Shown one piece after another: positions 34,641 to 43,593 of a DNA stretch of 64,000 nucleotides; position 1 is the stretch's first letter; every line of letters begins with the position of its first letter. A model generated the notes under the pieces. That model was not told the DNA's origin, did no database searches, and saw only the letters and a list, made by a program, of their open reading frames with translations. The position numbers were made by a program, and so were the translations under genes. The DNA comes from Ectopseudomonas mendocina (GTDB taxonomy: Bacteria > Pseudomonadota > Gammaproteobacteria > Pseudomonadales > Pseudomonadaceae), in contig NZ_SCFY01000019.1 in NCBI RefSeq assembly GCF_007049795.1, positions 1 to 64,000 of the forward strand, given 5' to 3'.

Positions 34641-35873
34641 TCACTGCAGGCTGAGCACTTCGCCGCGCTCCTGGATCCATTCGTCATGGCTGGGCGCGGC
34701 CTGTTCGCCGCTCATGCGGTGGATGATCTCGAAGTAATGTTGCTTGAGGGTGTCACGCATGATCTGTTCACGCTTGCGCACGCGCACGGCGTAGATGCTC
34801 TGCAGATTCTGATGGTCGAAATCGCGCCATTGCTGCTCGTCCTTGAGCAGCTGGTAGCGGTGGCCTTCGAGTGCGGCGATCAGGGTTTCGGCGTCGGTGC
34901 TGGCGCTACGCCTGACGGCATCGGCCCATTGCTGGACGACGGTGTAGGCAGAGGCCGCGGTACCGCCCGGATACTCCTGATGCTCGCGCAGATAGCGTTC
35001 GACGAAGCGTTGGCCGGCCTCGCTGTTTTCCAGTTTCGGGGTGTCCCAGGTCCAGGTTTCGGTACCTATCACGTCTTCCATCACCTGCGGGCCAACCTGC
35101 TGGACCAGGCTCTTGGTCAGATTCGGCACGATGATCTGCATGCGCTGCTTCAGGCCCATGTTGTGAGCCATGCGCATGCTGCGTTGCAGGTTGTCGCCGA
35201 GTAGCGCCAGGACCAGCACGTCAGCACCGCTCGCCGCAGCCTTGTCCATGGCGGCGCGGTATTGCTCGCGGCGCAACGGGCCGGGGGGCAGGGCGCTGCG
35301 GCCATGACGGGCACGGTCAGCGCTGCCGGTGGCCAGGCGCAGGGTCTGCTCGATGCTGCGACCCCAGGCATCGTCGATGACGATGTAGTGATAACGCTGG
35401 CGCGGCAGATGCCAGGACAGGTACTCGCCGAGCACCCGCGCACTCATCCAGGCGCTGCCGGATTCGCGAAACAGGTAGCGCTGGCCGGCCTGGCCGGTGA
35501 CTTCGTTGGCGTAACCAAGGGTAGCGAAATACAGCAGACCCAACTCGCGGGCCCGTTGCCCGGCGGCGATGGCCTCTTCGCTGGTGGCGCTGCCGAAGAC
35601 CATACGTGCACCCTGGCTGGCGAAGTGGTCGACGTTGCGTGTGGCCTGGGCAGCGTTGGAGTCGGTGTTCTCGCTGAGCAGTTCCAGCGACTGGCCGAGC
35701 AGGCCCCCTTGCTGGTTGATCGCCTCGACGGCGAGCAGGGCGCCGCGGCGCAGCTCCAGGCCTTCATCCTTGTAGTTGCCGGTTCGCGGATAGTTGAGGC
35801 CAATCTTCAGGCTTTCGGCCTTCGCCTGGCCAAGCAACGCGGCCAGTAGCAGTGCGAGCAGTACGCGTCCCAT
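34641..35873 (-). CDS. Leu/Ile/Val-type periplasmic binding protein in the PQQ locus
   Basis: A 410-residue type I periplasmic binding protein. The start at 35873 (MGRVLLALLLAALLGQAKA|ES) is chosen because AAGGAGA lies at the proper distance; the ATG six bases upstream overlaps that site. Mature sequence LKIGLNYPRTGNYKDEGLELRRGALLAVEAINQQGGLLGQ is the classic opening of branched-chain amino acid or urea binding proteins. There is no permease beside it, so it may be a sensor partner, as with other orphan binding proteins in quinoprotein loci. It is divergent from pedH, so the pedH control region may act on both. Confidence 0.78.
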   Translation of the reverse strand: MGRVLLALLLAALLGQAKAESLKIGLNYPRTGNYKDEGLELRRGALLAVEAINQQGGLLGQSLELLSENTDSNAAQATRNVDHFASQGARMVFGSATSEEAIAAGQRARELGLLYFATLGYANEVTGQAGQRYLFRESGSAWMSARVLGEYLSWHLPRQRYHYIVIDDAWGRSIEQTLRLATGSADRARHGRSALPPGPLRREQYRAAMDKAAASGADVLVLALLGDNLQRSMRMAHNMGLKQRMQIIVPNLTKSLVQQVGPQVMEDVIGTETWTWDTPKLENSEAGQRFVERYLREHQEYPGGTAASAYTVVQQWADAVRRSASTDAETLIAALEGHRYQLLKDEQQWRDFDHQNLQSIYAVRVRKREQIMRDTLKQHYFEIIHRMSGEQAAPSHDEWIQERGEVLSLQ

Positions 35874-35995
35874 GGGCATTCTCCTTATGGTTGGGAGGTG
35901 CCTTTCTACGGGCCGCGTCATCCCTGCACCATGGGCTTTTGGTGGCGCCTGGTTGCTACTTGCGGCGATCTGTCCGGGGGCGGGTACGGCAGGTA

Positions 35996-36013
35996 TTGCT
36001 ACCAAGGAACGAG
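35996..36013 (+). promoter_or_regulatory. CTACTACC-type box upstream of pedH
   Basis: TTGCTACCAAGGAACGAG matches 14 of 18 bases of the exaB box and lies 108 bp before the pedH start in the same orientation. Confidence 0.5.
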
Positions 36014-36073
36014 GAAAATCGGCTGGGGGTGCAATTGTTGGGGGACCCGGGTGAGCCAAGAATTTGCGGCAGA

Positions 36074-36090
36074 CCGGGAAAATTTCCCGG
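36074..36090. promoter_or_regulatory. CCGGGAAAATTTCCCGG palindrome
   Basis: A perfect 8+1+8 palindrome ending 31 bp before the pedH start. The position close to the start codon would suit a repressor or a dual regulator. It matches the palindrome before exaA in 15 of 17 bases. Confidence 0.7.
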
Positions 36091-36121
36091 CAATAACAAT
36101 GAACCCGCAGAGGTAGCCGCA

Positions 36122-37897
36122 ATGAAACACGCCGGTCTTCGCCAGCCTTTCCTCCTCACCGCACTCTGTGCCGCCATGCTGTTGCCGTCCGCCGCCGCGC
36201 TGGCGGTCACCGACGCCGAGATTCTCAAGGACGCCACCACCACCGACGAGATCGTCACCAACGGCCTCGGCTTGCAGGGCCAGCGTTACAGCCCGCTGAA
36301 CATCCTCAACGAGCAGAACGTCAAGGAACTGCGCCCGGTCTGGACCATGTCCTTCGGTGGTGAGAAGCAGCGTGGTCAGCAGGCGCAGCCGCTGATCAAG
36401 GACGGTGTGATGTACGTCACCGCCTCCTATTCGCGGGTGTTCGCCGTCGATGCGCGCACCGGGCGTGAGCTGTGGCAGTACGAAGCGCGCCTGCCGGACG
36501 ATATCCGTCCCTGCTGCGACGTGATCAACCGGGGTGTCGCCCTGTATGACGATTTGGTGATCTTCGGCACCCTCGATGCCAAGCTGGTGGCGTTGAACAA
36601 GGACACCGGCAAGGTGGTATGGCGCAAGAACGTCGCCGATCACAAGGCGGGTTACTCCATCACCGCGGCGCCGCTGGTGGTTAACGGCAAGCTGATCACT
36701 GGCGTCTCCGGTGGTGAGTTCGGCGTGGTCGGCAAGATCGAAGCCTACGATCCGAAGAACGGTGAGCTGCTCTGGAGTCGCCCGACCGTCGAAGGTCACA
36801 TGGGTTACGTCTACAAGGACGGCAAGGCCGTCGAGAATGGCATCAGTGGTGGCGAGGCCGGCAAGACCTGGCCGGGCGACCTGTGGAAGACCGGCGGCGC
36901 CGCGCCCTGGCTCGGCGGCTACTACGATGCCGACACCAATCTGCTGTTCTTCGGTACCGGCAACCCGGCACCGTGGAACTCGCACCTGCGTCCTGGCGAC
37001 AACCTCTATTCCTCCTCGCGCCTGGCACTGAACCCGGACGACGGCAGCATCAAATGGCACTTCCAGACCACGCCGCACGACGGCTGGGACTTCGACGGCG
37101 TCAACGAGCTGATCTCCTTCGACTACCAGGAAGGCGGTAAAACCATCAAGGCAGCTGCGACCGCCGACCGTAACGGCTTCTTCTACGTGCTCGACCGCAC
37201 CAACGGCAAGTTCATCCGTGGCTTCCCCTTCGTCGACAAGATCACCTGGGCCAAGGGTCTGGACAAGAATGGCCGGCCGATCTACGACGACAGCAACCGT
37301 CCGGGTTCGCCGAGCGCGAAGGAGAAGGGCACGAGCGTGTTCTCCGCTCCGGCCTTCCTCGGCGCGAAGAACTGGATGCCCATGGCCTACAGCCAGGACA
37401 CCGGCCTGTTCTACGTGCCGTCCAACGAGTGGGGCATGGACATCTGGAACGAGGACATCGCCTACAAGAAGGGCGCGGCCTACCTGGGTGCCGGCTTTAC
37501 CATCAAGCCGCTCAACGAGGACTACATCGGCGTGTTGCGCGCCATCGACCCGAAAACTGGCAAGGAAGTGTGGCGCCATAAGAACTACGCGCCGCTGTGG
37601 GGCGGGGTGCTGACCACCAAGGGCAACCTGGTGTTCACCGGCAACCCGGAAGGCTACCTGCAGGCGTTCAATGCCAAGACCGGTGAGAAAGTCTGGGAAT
37701 TCCAGACCGGCTCGGGCGTGATCGGCTCGCCGGTAACCTGGGAAATGGACGGCGAGCAGTATGTCTCCGTCTTGTCCGGCTGGGGCGGTGCGGTACCGCT
37801 GTGGGGCGGCGAGGTGGCCAAGCGCGTCAAGCACCTGAACCAGGGCGGCATGCTCTGGACCTTCAAGCTGCCGAAGGAGCTGGTGGCCAAGCACTGA
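36122..37897 (+). CDS. pedH: PQQ-dependent alcohol dehydrogenase, lanthanide type (PedH)
   Basis: A 591-residue periplasmic quinoprotein alcohol dehydrogenase with signal peptide MKHAGLRQPFLLTALCAAML and cleavage near AALA|VTD. Vicinal C131-C132 (DDIRPCCDVI) and the eight-bladed propeller are present. The catalytic Asp is D323 in DGWDFDGVNE, and the residue two positions on is D325. This extra Asp is the metal ligand that marks XoxF- and PedH-type enzymes needing light lanthanides such as La or Ce. It differs from the exaA product, which has Ser. It also lacks the N-terminal extension of ExaA. The lanthanide call follows from this residue and from the locus order, not from data. Confidence 0.9.
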   Translation: MKHAGLRQPFLLTALCAAMLLPSAAALAVTDAEILKDATTTDEIVTNGLGLQGQRYSPLNILNEQNVKELRPVWTMSFGGEKQRGQQAQPLIKDGVMYVTASYSRVFAVDARTGRELWQYEARLPDDIRPCCDVINRGVALYDDLVIFGTLDAKLVALNKDTGKVVWRKNVADHKAGYSITAAPLVVNGKLITGVSGGEFGVVGKIEAYDPKNGELLWSRPTVEGHMGYVYKDGKAVENGISGGEAGKTWPGDLWKTGGAAPWLGGYYDADTNLLFFGTGNPAPWNSHLRPGDNLYSSSRLALNPDDGSIKWHFQTTPHDGWDFDGVNELISFDYQEGGKTIKAAATADRNGFFYVLDRTNGKFIRGFPFVDKITWAKGLDKNGRPIYDDSNRPGSPSAKEKGTSVFSAPAFLGAKNWMPMAYSQDTGLFYVPSNEWGMDIWNEDIAYKKGAAYLGAGFTIKPLNEDYIGVLRAIDPKTGKEVWRHKNYAPLWGGVLTTKGNLVFTGNPEGYLQAFNAKTGEKVWEFQTGSGVIGSPVTWEMDGEQYVSVLSGWGGAVPLWGGEVAKRVKHLNQGGMLWTFKLPKELVAKH

Positions 37898-37912
37898 TCG
37901 CATGAGGTCTCA

Positions 37913-37943
37913 GACGATGGCCGGACTCTGTCCGGCCATCGTC
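37913..37943 (+). terminator. Hairpin after pedH
   Basis: A 13-bp perfect stem GACGATGGCCGGA / TCCGGCCATCGTC with a CTCTG loop, 16 bp after the pedH stop. The T-run is weak (GTTTC). Confidence 0.75.
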
Positions 37944-38105
37944 GTTTCTAGCTTCTGGCTTCTGGCTTCTGGCTGCCAGCGCCGAGCCGCTGCGAAATGC
38001 CACGGGCTAATTTTCCTGGTTTGGAACGCAAGACCAGGCCAACGGGTCTAGCCTTTAGCTTCCATCGCCTCGTACCTCGCTACCAAAGGCCCGTGCCAGA
38101 CCGCT

Positions 38106-38123
38106 CTACTACCAAATGACTAG
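38106..38123 (+). promoter_or_regulatory. CTACTACC box upstream of exaC
   Basis: CTACTACCAAATGACTAG lies 110 bp before exaC, the same orientation and nearly the same distance as the exaB copy (105 bp). Confidence 0.7.
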
Positions 38124-38233
38124 GCTATCTGTGCCATGGGCGCATACCGAGGTTTTCAGGGGCTTCCTAAGATCGAACCATGACTCGCTTCCCAGACTGG
38201 CAGCGGGCTCCGACAACAAGAGAGGTCAGCATC

Positions 38234-39754
<1,521 letters not shown>

Positions 39755-39795
39755 TAGCCAGCACACGATCTGCTGCGCGTCGGCCCTACTGCGTT

Positions 39796-39853
39796 AGAAG
39801 CAGGCTCGGAATGCTCATGTACAAAAGTACACTCCGCTTCCTCACCTGCTTCT
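39796..39853. repeat. Long imperfect hairpin AGAAGCAGG...GTACaaaaGTAC...CCTGCTTCT
   Basis: Outer arms AGAAGCAGG/CCTGCTTCT and inner arms GTAC/GTAC around an AAAA loop enclose partly complementary middle parts. It could terminate exaC or be a repeat element of its own. I recall similar sequences elsewhere in Pseudomonas but cannot confirm this. Confidence 0.5.
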
Positions 39854-39902
39854 GCCTTGTAGGTCTCTAGCTCGCAAGATCGTGAGCCGGCTATGTACCA
39901 AA

Positions 39903-40030
39903 GGCGGCACGCTCGCTCCGGTGCGCCGCCTCTTGCCAGGCGAACAACCCTACCCGGGTGGATCTGCAGGCAGCCATGGGCCTGAACGGCAGCAGATCCT
40001 TATCGCGACGCGGCTTCGGCCGCGTTTTTT
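39903..40030 (+). ncRNA. Candidate small RNA or leader with terminator
   Basis: Three consecutive stems can form: GGCGGCAC with GTGCGCCGCC (39903-39930), GGATCTGC with GCAGATCC (39960-39999), and a strong CGCGGC-TTCG-GCCGCG terminator with TTTTTT. No open reading frame explains them. The order stem, stem, terminator is that of a small RNA. No known family was recognised. Confidence 0.35.
40008..40030 (+). terminator. Rho-independent terminator before pqqA
   Basis: CGCGGC TTCG GCCGCG followed by six T residues, 182 bp before pqqA. Confidence 0.85.
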
Positions 40031-40211
40031 ATTGGCGCATGTTTCAGCTCGGGCTATGACTGGAACCTTCCAGGCGCGAGGCATGCCTACTGATAGCGTC
40101 ACCTACCAATGCCAGTGCCGATTCATCCCAAAGTACCATTTGGCCTCTTGCCTGGCGGGGGCTTAATGGGGTTGCCGGAATGCCCCGGCTTCATAAAAAG
40201 AGGACCGCACC

Positions 40212-40283
40212 ATGTGGACTAAACCCGCTTACACCGATCTGCGCATTGGCTTCGAAGTGACCATGTATTTCGCCAACCGTTGA
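40212..40283 (+). CDS. pqqA: PqqA, precursor peptide of PQQ
   Basis: A 23-residue peptide, [20 protein letters not shown] and ANR. Glu15 and Tyr19 in E-V-T-M-Y are the residues that PqqE joins and that become the PQQ skeleton. AGAGGA precedes the ATG. It is the first gene of pqqABCDE, and its high expression and independent leader fit the peptide being used up as substrate. Confidence 0.95.
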
Positions 40284-40330
40284 TCGCTCCTGGCCCCGGC
40301 TCGTCCGGGGCATCCCCGCTGGTGACTTCC

Positions 40331-41245
40331 ATGCATATCCAGATTCTCGGTTCCGCCGCTGGCGGCGGCTTTCCCCAGTGGAACTGCAACTGCCGCAACT
40401 GCCGCGGCGTGCGTGCCGGTACCCTGCGGGCGCAGCCGCGCACGCAATCGTCCATCGCCATTTCCGATGACGGTGAGCAGTGGATCCTGTGCAATGCCTC
40501 GCCGGACATCCGTGCGCAGATCGAAGCCTTTCCGGCGCTGCAACCAGCGCGCAAGCTGCGTGACACCGCCATCGCCGGCATCGTCCTGCTCGATAGCCAG
40601 ATCGACCATTGCACCGGTCTGCTTACCCTGCGCGAAGGTTGCCCGCATCAGGTCTGGTGTACCGAGATGGTGCATCAGGACCTGACCACCGGTTTTCCGC
40701 TGTTCAACATGCTCAGCCACTGGAATGGCGGCCTGCAGCACCAGTTGATCGAGCTGGATGCAAAACCCTTCAGTATTCCCGCCTGTCCTGCGCTGAGCAT
40801 CACCGCCATCGCCCTGCGCAGCAGTGCGCCGCCGTATTCGCCGCATCGGGGCAATCCGCACCCGGGGGACAACATCGGCCTGTTCATCGAGGACCGTCGC
40901 AGCGGCCGCAGCCTGTTCTACGCGCCGGGGCTGGGCCAGGTAGACGAGCACCTGCTGGGCTGGATGCGCCGCGCGGACTGCCTGCTGGTCGATGGCACGC
41001 TGTGGCGTGACGATGAGATGCGCGTGTGTGAGGTGGGCGACAAGCTCGGCAGTGAGATGGGCCACCTGTGCCAGAGCGGCCCTGGCGGCATGATCGAGGT
41101 GCTCGACGGCCTGCCCTCCGCGCGCAAGATCCTTATCCATATCAACAACACCAACCCGATTCTCGACCTGGACTCGCCCGAGCGCACCGAACTGGACGCC
41201 CACGGCATCGAGGTCGCGTTCGATGGCATGAGCATCGTTTTGTAG
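40331..41245 (+). CDS. pqqB: PqqB
   Basis: A 304-residue metallo-beta-lactamase-fold protein of PQQ biosynthesis. The N-terminal MHIQILGSAAGGGFPQWNCN and CRNCRG (a zinc site with Cys pairs) and the later DSQIDHCTGLLTLREG are typical. PqqB is thought to hydroxylate the crosslinked Glu-Tyr intermediate. The ATG at 40331 begins the conserved domain. 47 bp separate it from pqqA. Confidence 0.93.
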   Translation: MHIQILGSAAGGGFPQWNCNCRNCRGVRAGTLRAQPRTQSSIAISDDGEQWILCNASPDIRAQIEAFPALQPARKLRDTAIAGIVLLDSQIDHCTGLLTLREGCPHQVWCTEMVHQDLTTGFPLFNMLSHWNGGLQHQLIELDAKPFSIPACPALSITAIALRSSAPPYSPHRGNPHPGDNIGLFIEDRRSGRSLFYAPGLGQVDEHLLGWMRRADCLLVDGTLWRDDEMRVCEVGDKLGSEMGHLCQSGPGGMIEVLDGLPSARKILIHINNTNPILDLDSPERTELDAHGIEVAFDGMSIVL

Positions 41246-41332
41246 AGTGTGCGGGCCCGCTCAGGCCGTGCGTACCTTGAAGAATGCTGGTGCGCACGGC
41301 GCACCCTACGGCAACGCGTATCGGAGATACTG
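41246..41332. repeat. pqqB-pqqC gap with a 21-bp palindromic repeat
   Basis: An exact copy of the repeat (core GGTGCGCACGGCGCACC) lies at 41289-41309. The ribosome site CGGAGA of pqqC follows at its right. Confidence 0.85.
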
Positions 41333-42085
41333 ATGAGCCAACCTGCCATGACCCCTGCCGAGTTCGAGCAGGCGCTGCGCGCCAAGGGCGCGCTGTATCA
41401 CATCCATCACCCGTTCCACCGCGCCATGTACGAAGGGCGCGCCACCCGTGAGCAGATCCAGGGCTGGGTGGCCAATCGTTTCTACTACCAGGTCAATATC
41501 CCGCTGAAGGATGCGGCGATCCTCGCCAACTGCCCGGATCGCGAAACCCGGCGCGAGTGGATTCAGCGCATCCTCGACCATGACGGTGCGCCCGGAGAAG
41601 AGGGCGGTATCGAGGCCTGGCTGCGCCTGGCCGAGTCCGTCGGTCTCGACCGTGATCAGGTGCTGTCGCAGGAGCTGGTGCTGCCTGGCGTGCGCTTCGC
41701 CGTCGATGCCTACGTCAACTTCGCTCGTCGCGCCAACTGGCAGGAAGCGGCCAGCAGTTCGCTGACCGAGCTGTTCGCCCCACAGATCCACCAGTCGCGC
41801 CTGGATGCCTGGCCGCAGCATTACCCGTGGATCGACGCTACCGGCTACGACTACTTCCGCAAGCGTCTGAAAGAGGCGCGCCGCGATGTCGAACACGGCC
41901 TGCGCATCACCCTCGAACACTACCTCACGCGCGAAGCGCAGGAGCGCATGCTGCAGATCCTGCAATTCAAGCTCGACGTGCTGTGGAGCATGCTCGACGC
42001 CATGAGCATGGCCTACGAGCTGCAGCGTCCGCCGTATCACACCGTGACCGCCGAGCGCGCTTGGCATCGGGGGATCGCCTTATGA
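41333..42085 (+). CDS. pqqC: PqqC, pyrroloquinoline-quinone synthase
   Basis: A 250-residue cofactorless oxidase that performs the last step of PQQ synthesis, ring closure and eight-electron oxidation of AHQQ. Family segments: FHRAMYEGRATREQIQGWVANRFYYQ, FARRANWQEAASSSLTELFAP, and YFRKRLKEARRDVEHGLRITLEHY. CGGAGA precedes the ATG. The reading frame continues to ERAWHRGIAL, the expected end. Confidence 0.94.
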   Translation: MSQPAMTPAEFEQALRAKGALYHIHHPFHRAMYEGRATREQIQGWVANRFYYQVNIPLKDAAILANCPDRETRREWIQRILDHDGAPGEEGGIEAWLRLAESVGLDRDQVLSQELVLPGVRFAVDAYVNFARRANWQEAASSSLTELFAPQIHQSRLDAWPQHYPWIDATGYDYFRKRLKEARRDVEHGLRITLEHYLTREAQERMLQILQFKLDVLWSMLDAMSMAYELQRPPYHTVTAERAWHRGIAL

Positions 42086-42098
42086 GTATCGAGCGAGC

Positions 42099-42168
42099 GG
42101 TGCGCACGGCGCACCCTACGGCCGCATTTCCGTTCGACGCGCCCTTTGTAGGGTGCGCCGCGCGCACC
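42099..42168. repeat. Inverted pair of 21-bp palindromic repeats
   Basis: 42099-42119 and 42148-42168 are two copies in opposite orientation separated by 28 bp, filling the pqqC-pqqD gap. Confidence 0.85.
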
Positions 42169-42185
42169 AGTCAGGAGCCCGAACA

Positions 42186-42467
42186 ATGACTGCTGTCATC
42201 CTCCCACCCAGCGTGCCCTCCATCCGCCGCGGCTTCCGCCTGCAGTTCGAGCCGGCGCAAGGTTGCCACGTGCTGCTCTATCCGGAGGGCATGATCAAGC
42301 TCAACGACAGCGCCAGCGAAATTCTCCAGCAGGTCGACGGCAAGCGCTCGGTGGCCGAGATCATCGGCAACCTGCACCAGCGCTTCCCCGATGTGCCCGG
42401 TATCGACGAAGACATTCTTGCCTTCATGGAGGTGGCCCATGCTCAGTTCTGGATCGAGCTTCGCTAA
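42186..42467 (+). CDS. pqqD: PqqD, peptide chaperone
   Basis: A 93-residue RRE-type protein that binds PqqA and presents it to PqqE. Typical are FRLQFEPAQGCHVLLYPEGMIKLNDSASEIL and DILAFMEVAHAQFWIEL. Its last 29 bases overlap pqqE, so both are made together. Confidence 0.92.
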   Translation: MTAVILPPSVPSIRRGFRLQFEPAQGCHVLLYPEGMIKLNDSASEILQQVDGKRSVAEIIGNLHQRFPDVPGIDEDILAFMEVAHAQFWIELR

Positions 42468-43593
42468 GGCAGGTCATGAACCAGGGCCACCGCTGTGGCT
42501 GCTGGCGGAGCTGACCTACCGCTGCCCGCTGCAGTGCCCGTACTGCTCCAACCCGCTGGATTTCTCCCAGCAGGGCGCAGAGTTGTCGACCGCCGAATGG
42601 ATCGAGGTATTCCGCCAGGCCCGTGAACTGGGGGCGGCGCAGCTGGGCTTCTCCGGCGGTGAGCCGCTGGTGCGCCAGGATCTGGCCGAGCTGATCGCTG
42701 CGGCGCGCGGTCTGGGCTATTACACCAACCTGATCACCTCCGGCATCGGCCTGACCGAAGCACGTATCGCCGAGTTCGCCGATGCCGGGCTCGATCATAT
42801 TCAGATCAGCTTTCAGGCTGCCGACGAGGAAGTGAACAACCTGCTGGCCGGCTCGAAGAAGGCCTTCGCGCAGAAACTGGCGATGGCCCGTGCGGTCAAG
42901 GCGCACGGCTACCCGATGGTGCTCAACTTCGTCACCCATCGACATAACATCGACAATATCGAGCGCATCATCGAGCTGTGCCTGGAGTTGGAGGCGGATT
43001 TCGTCGAGCTCGCCACCTGCCAGTTCTACGGCTGGGCCGAGTTGAACCGGGCCGGGCTGCTTCCGACCCGCGCGCAACTGGAGCGCGCCGAGCGCATCAC
43101 CAATCAGTGGCGCGACAAGCTGGCGGCCGAGAACCACCCGTGCAAGCTGATCTTCGTCACCCCGGACTACTACGAGGAGCGCCCCAAGGCCTGTATGAAC
43201 GGTTGGGGCAACCTGTTCCTCGACATCACCCCTGACGGCACGGCGCTGCCTTGCCACAGCGCGCGGCAGTTGCCGGTGCAGTTTCCTAATGTGCGCGAGC
43301 ACAGTCTCGAACATATCTGGCGGCATTCCTTCGGTTTCAACCGCTTCCGCGGTGACGACTGGATGCCCGAGCCGTGTCGTTCGTGCGACGAGAAGGGCAA
43401 GGATTTCGGCGGCTGTCGCTGCCAGGCCTTCATGCTCACCGGCGATGCCAGTAACGCCGACCCGGTGTGCAGCAAGTCGGCGCACCATGGCGTGATTCTC
43501 GCTGCACGTCAGCAGGCCGATGAGGCACCGCTTGGGCTGGATGCCCTGCAGTATCGCAACGAGAAGGCCTCACGAATCATATGCAAAGCGTAA
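42439..43593 (+). CDS. pqqE: PqqE, radical SAM enzyme
   Basis: A 384-residue radical SAM/SPASM protein that crosslinks Glu and Tyr in PqqA. The cluster motif is C29-x-x-x-C33-x-x-C36 in YRCPLQCPYCSNP. The SPASM part has CMNGWGNLFLDITPDGTALPCHSA and CRSCDEKGKDFGGCRCQ. GGAGGT before the ATG at 42439 lies inside pqqD. Its stop codon TAA is provided by a copy of the 21-bp repeat (43590-43610), and the last residues IICKA look unlike the family end, so the repeat may have altered the C-terminus. Confidence 0.93.
   Translation: MLSSGSSFAKAGHEPGPPLWLLAELTYRCPLQCPYCSNPLDFSQQGAELSTAEWIEVFRQARELGAAQLGFSGGEPLVRQDLAELIAAARGLGYYTNLITSGIGLTEARIAEFADAGLDHIQISFQAADEEVNNLLAGSKKAFAQKLAMARAVKAHGYPMVLNFVTHRHNIDNIERIIELCLELEADFVELATCQFYGWAELNRAGLLPTRAQLERAERITNQWRDKLAAENHPCKLIFVTPDYYEERPKACMNGWGNLFLDITPDGTALPCHSARQLPVQFPNVREHSLEHIWRHSFGFNRFRGDDWMPEPCRSCDEKGKDFGGCRCQAFMLTGDASNADPVCSKSAHHGVILAARQQADEAPLGLDALQYRNEKASRIICKA

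Larger units (their letters stand above)
37898..38233. other. Gap between pedH and exaC
   Basis: 336 bp without a gene. It contains the terminator hairpin 37913-37943, a tandem run of GCTTCTG units at 37951-37976, a degenerate CGGGCTAATTTTCCTGG sequence near 38004, a TACCAAAGG half-site at 38081-38089 and the exaC box 38106-38123. Confidence 0.6.
39755..40211. other. Structured gap between exaC and pqqA
   Basis: 457 bp with no protein gene. It contains a long imperfect inverted repeat (39796-39853), a set of hairpins ending in a strong terminator (39903-40030), and the pqqA leader. TACCAAAGG at 39894 and AAAGTACCATTTGG at 40130 resemble halves of the locus box. TACCAATG near 40103, about 100 bp before pqqA, is a weak full-site candidate. 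Confidence 0.6.

Noticed and set aside
35877..35879. ATG at 35879 as the start of the second binding protein
   Set aside because: It touches the AAGGAGA sequence, so ribosome spacing is wrong; the next ATG at 35873 is properly spaced.
39796..39853. Long imperfect hairpin as an integron attC site
   Set aside because: No integrase, no conserved core sites at the ends and no cassette arrangement.
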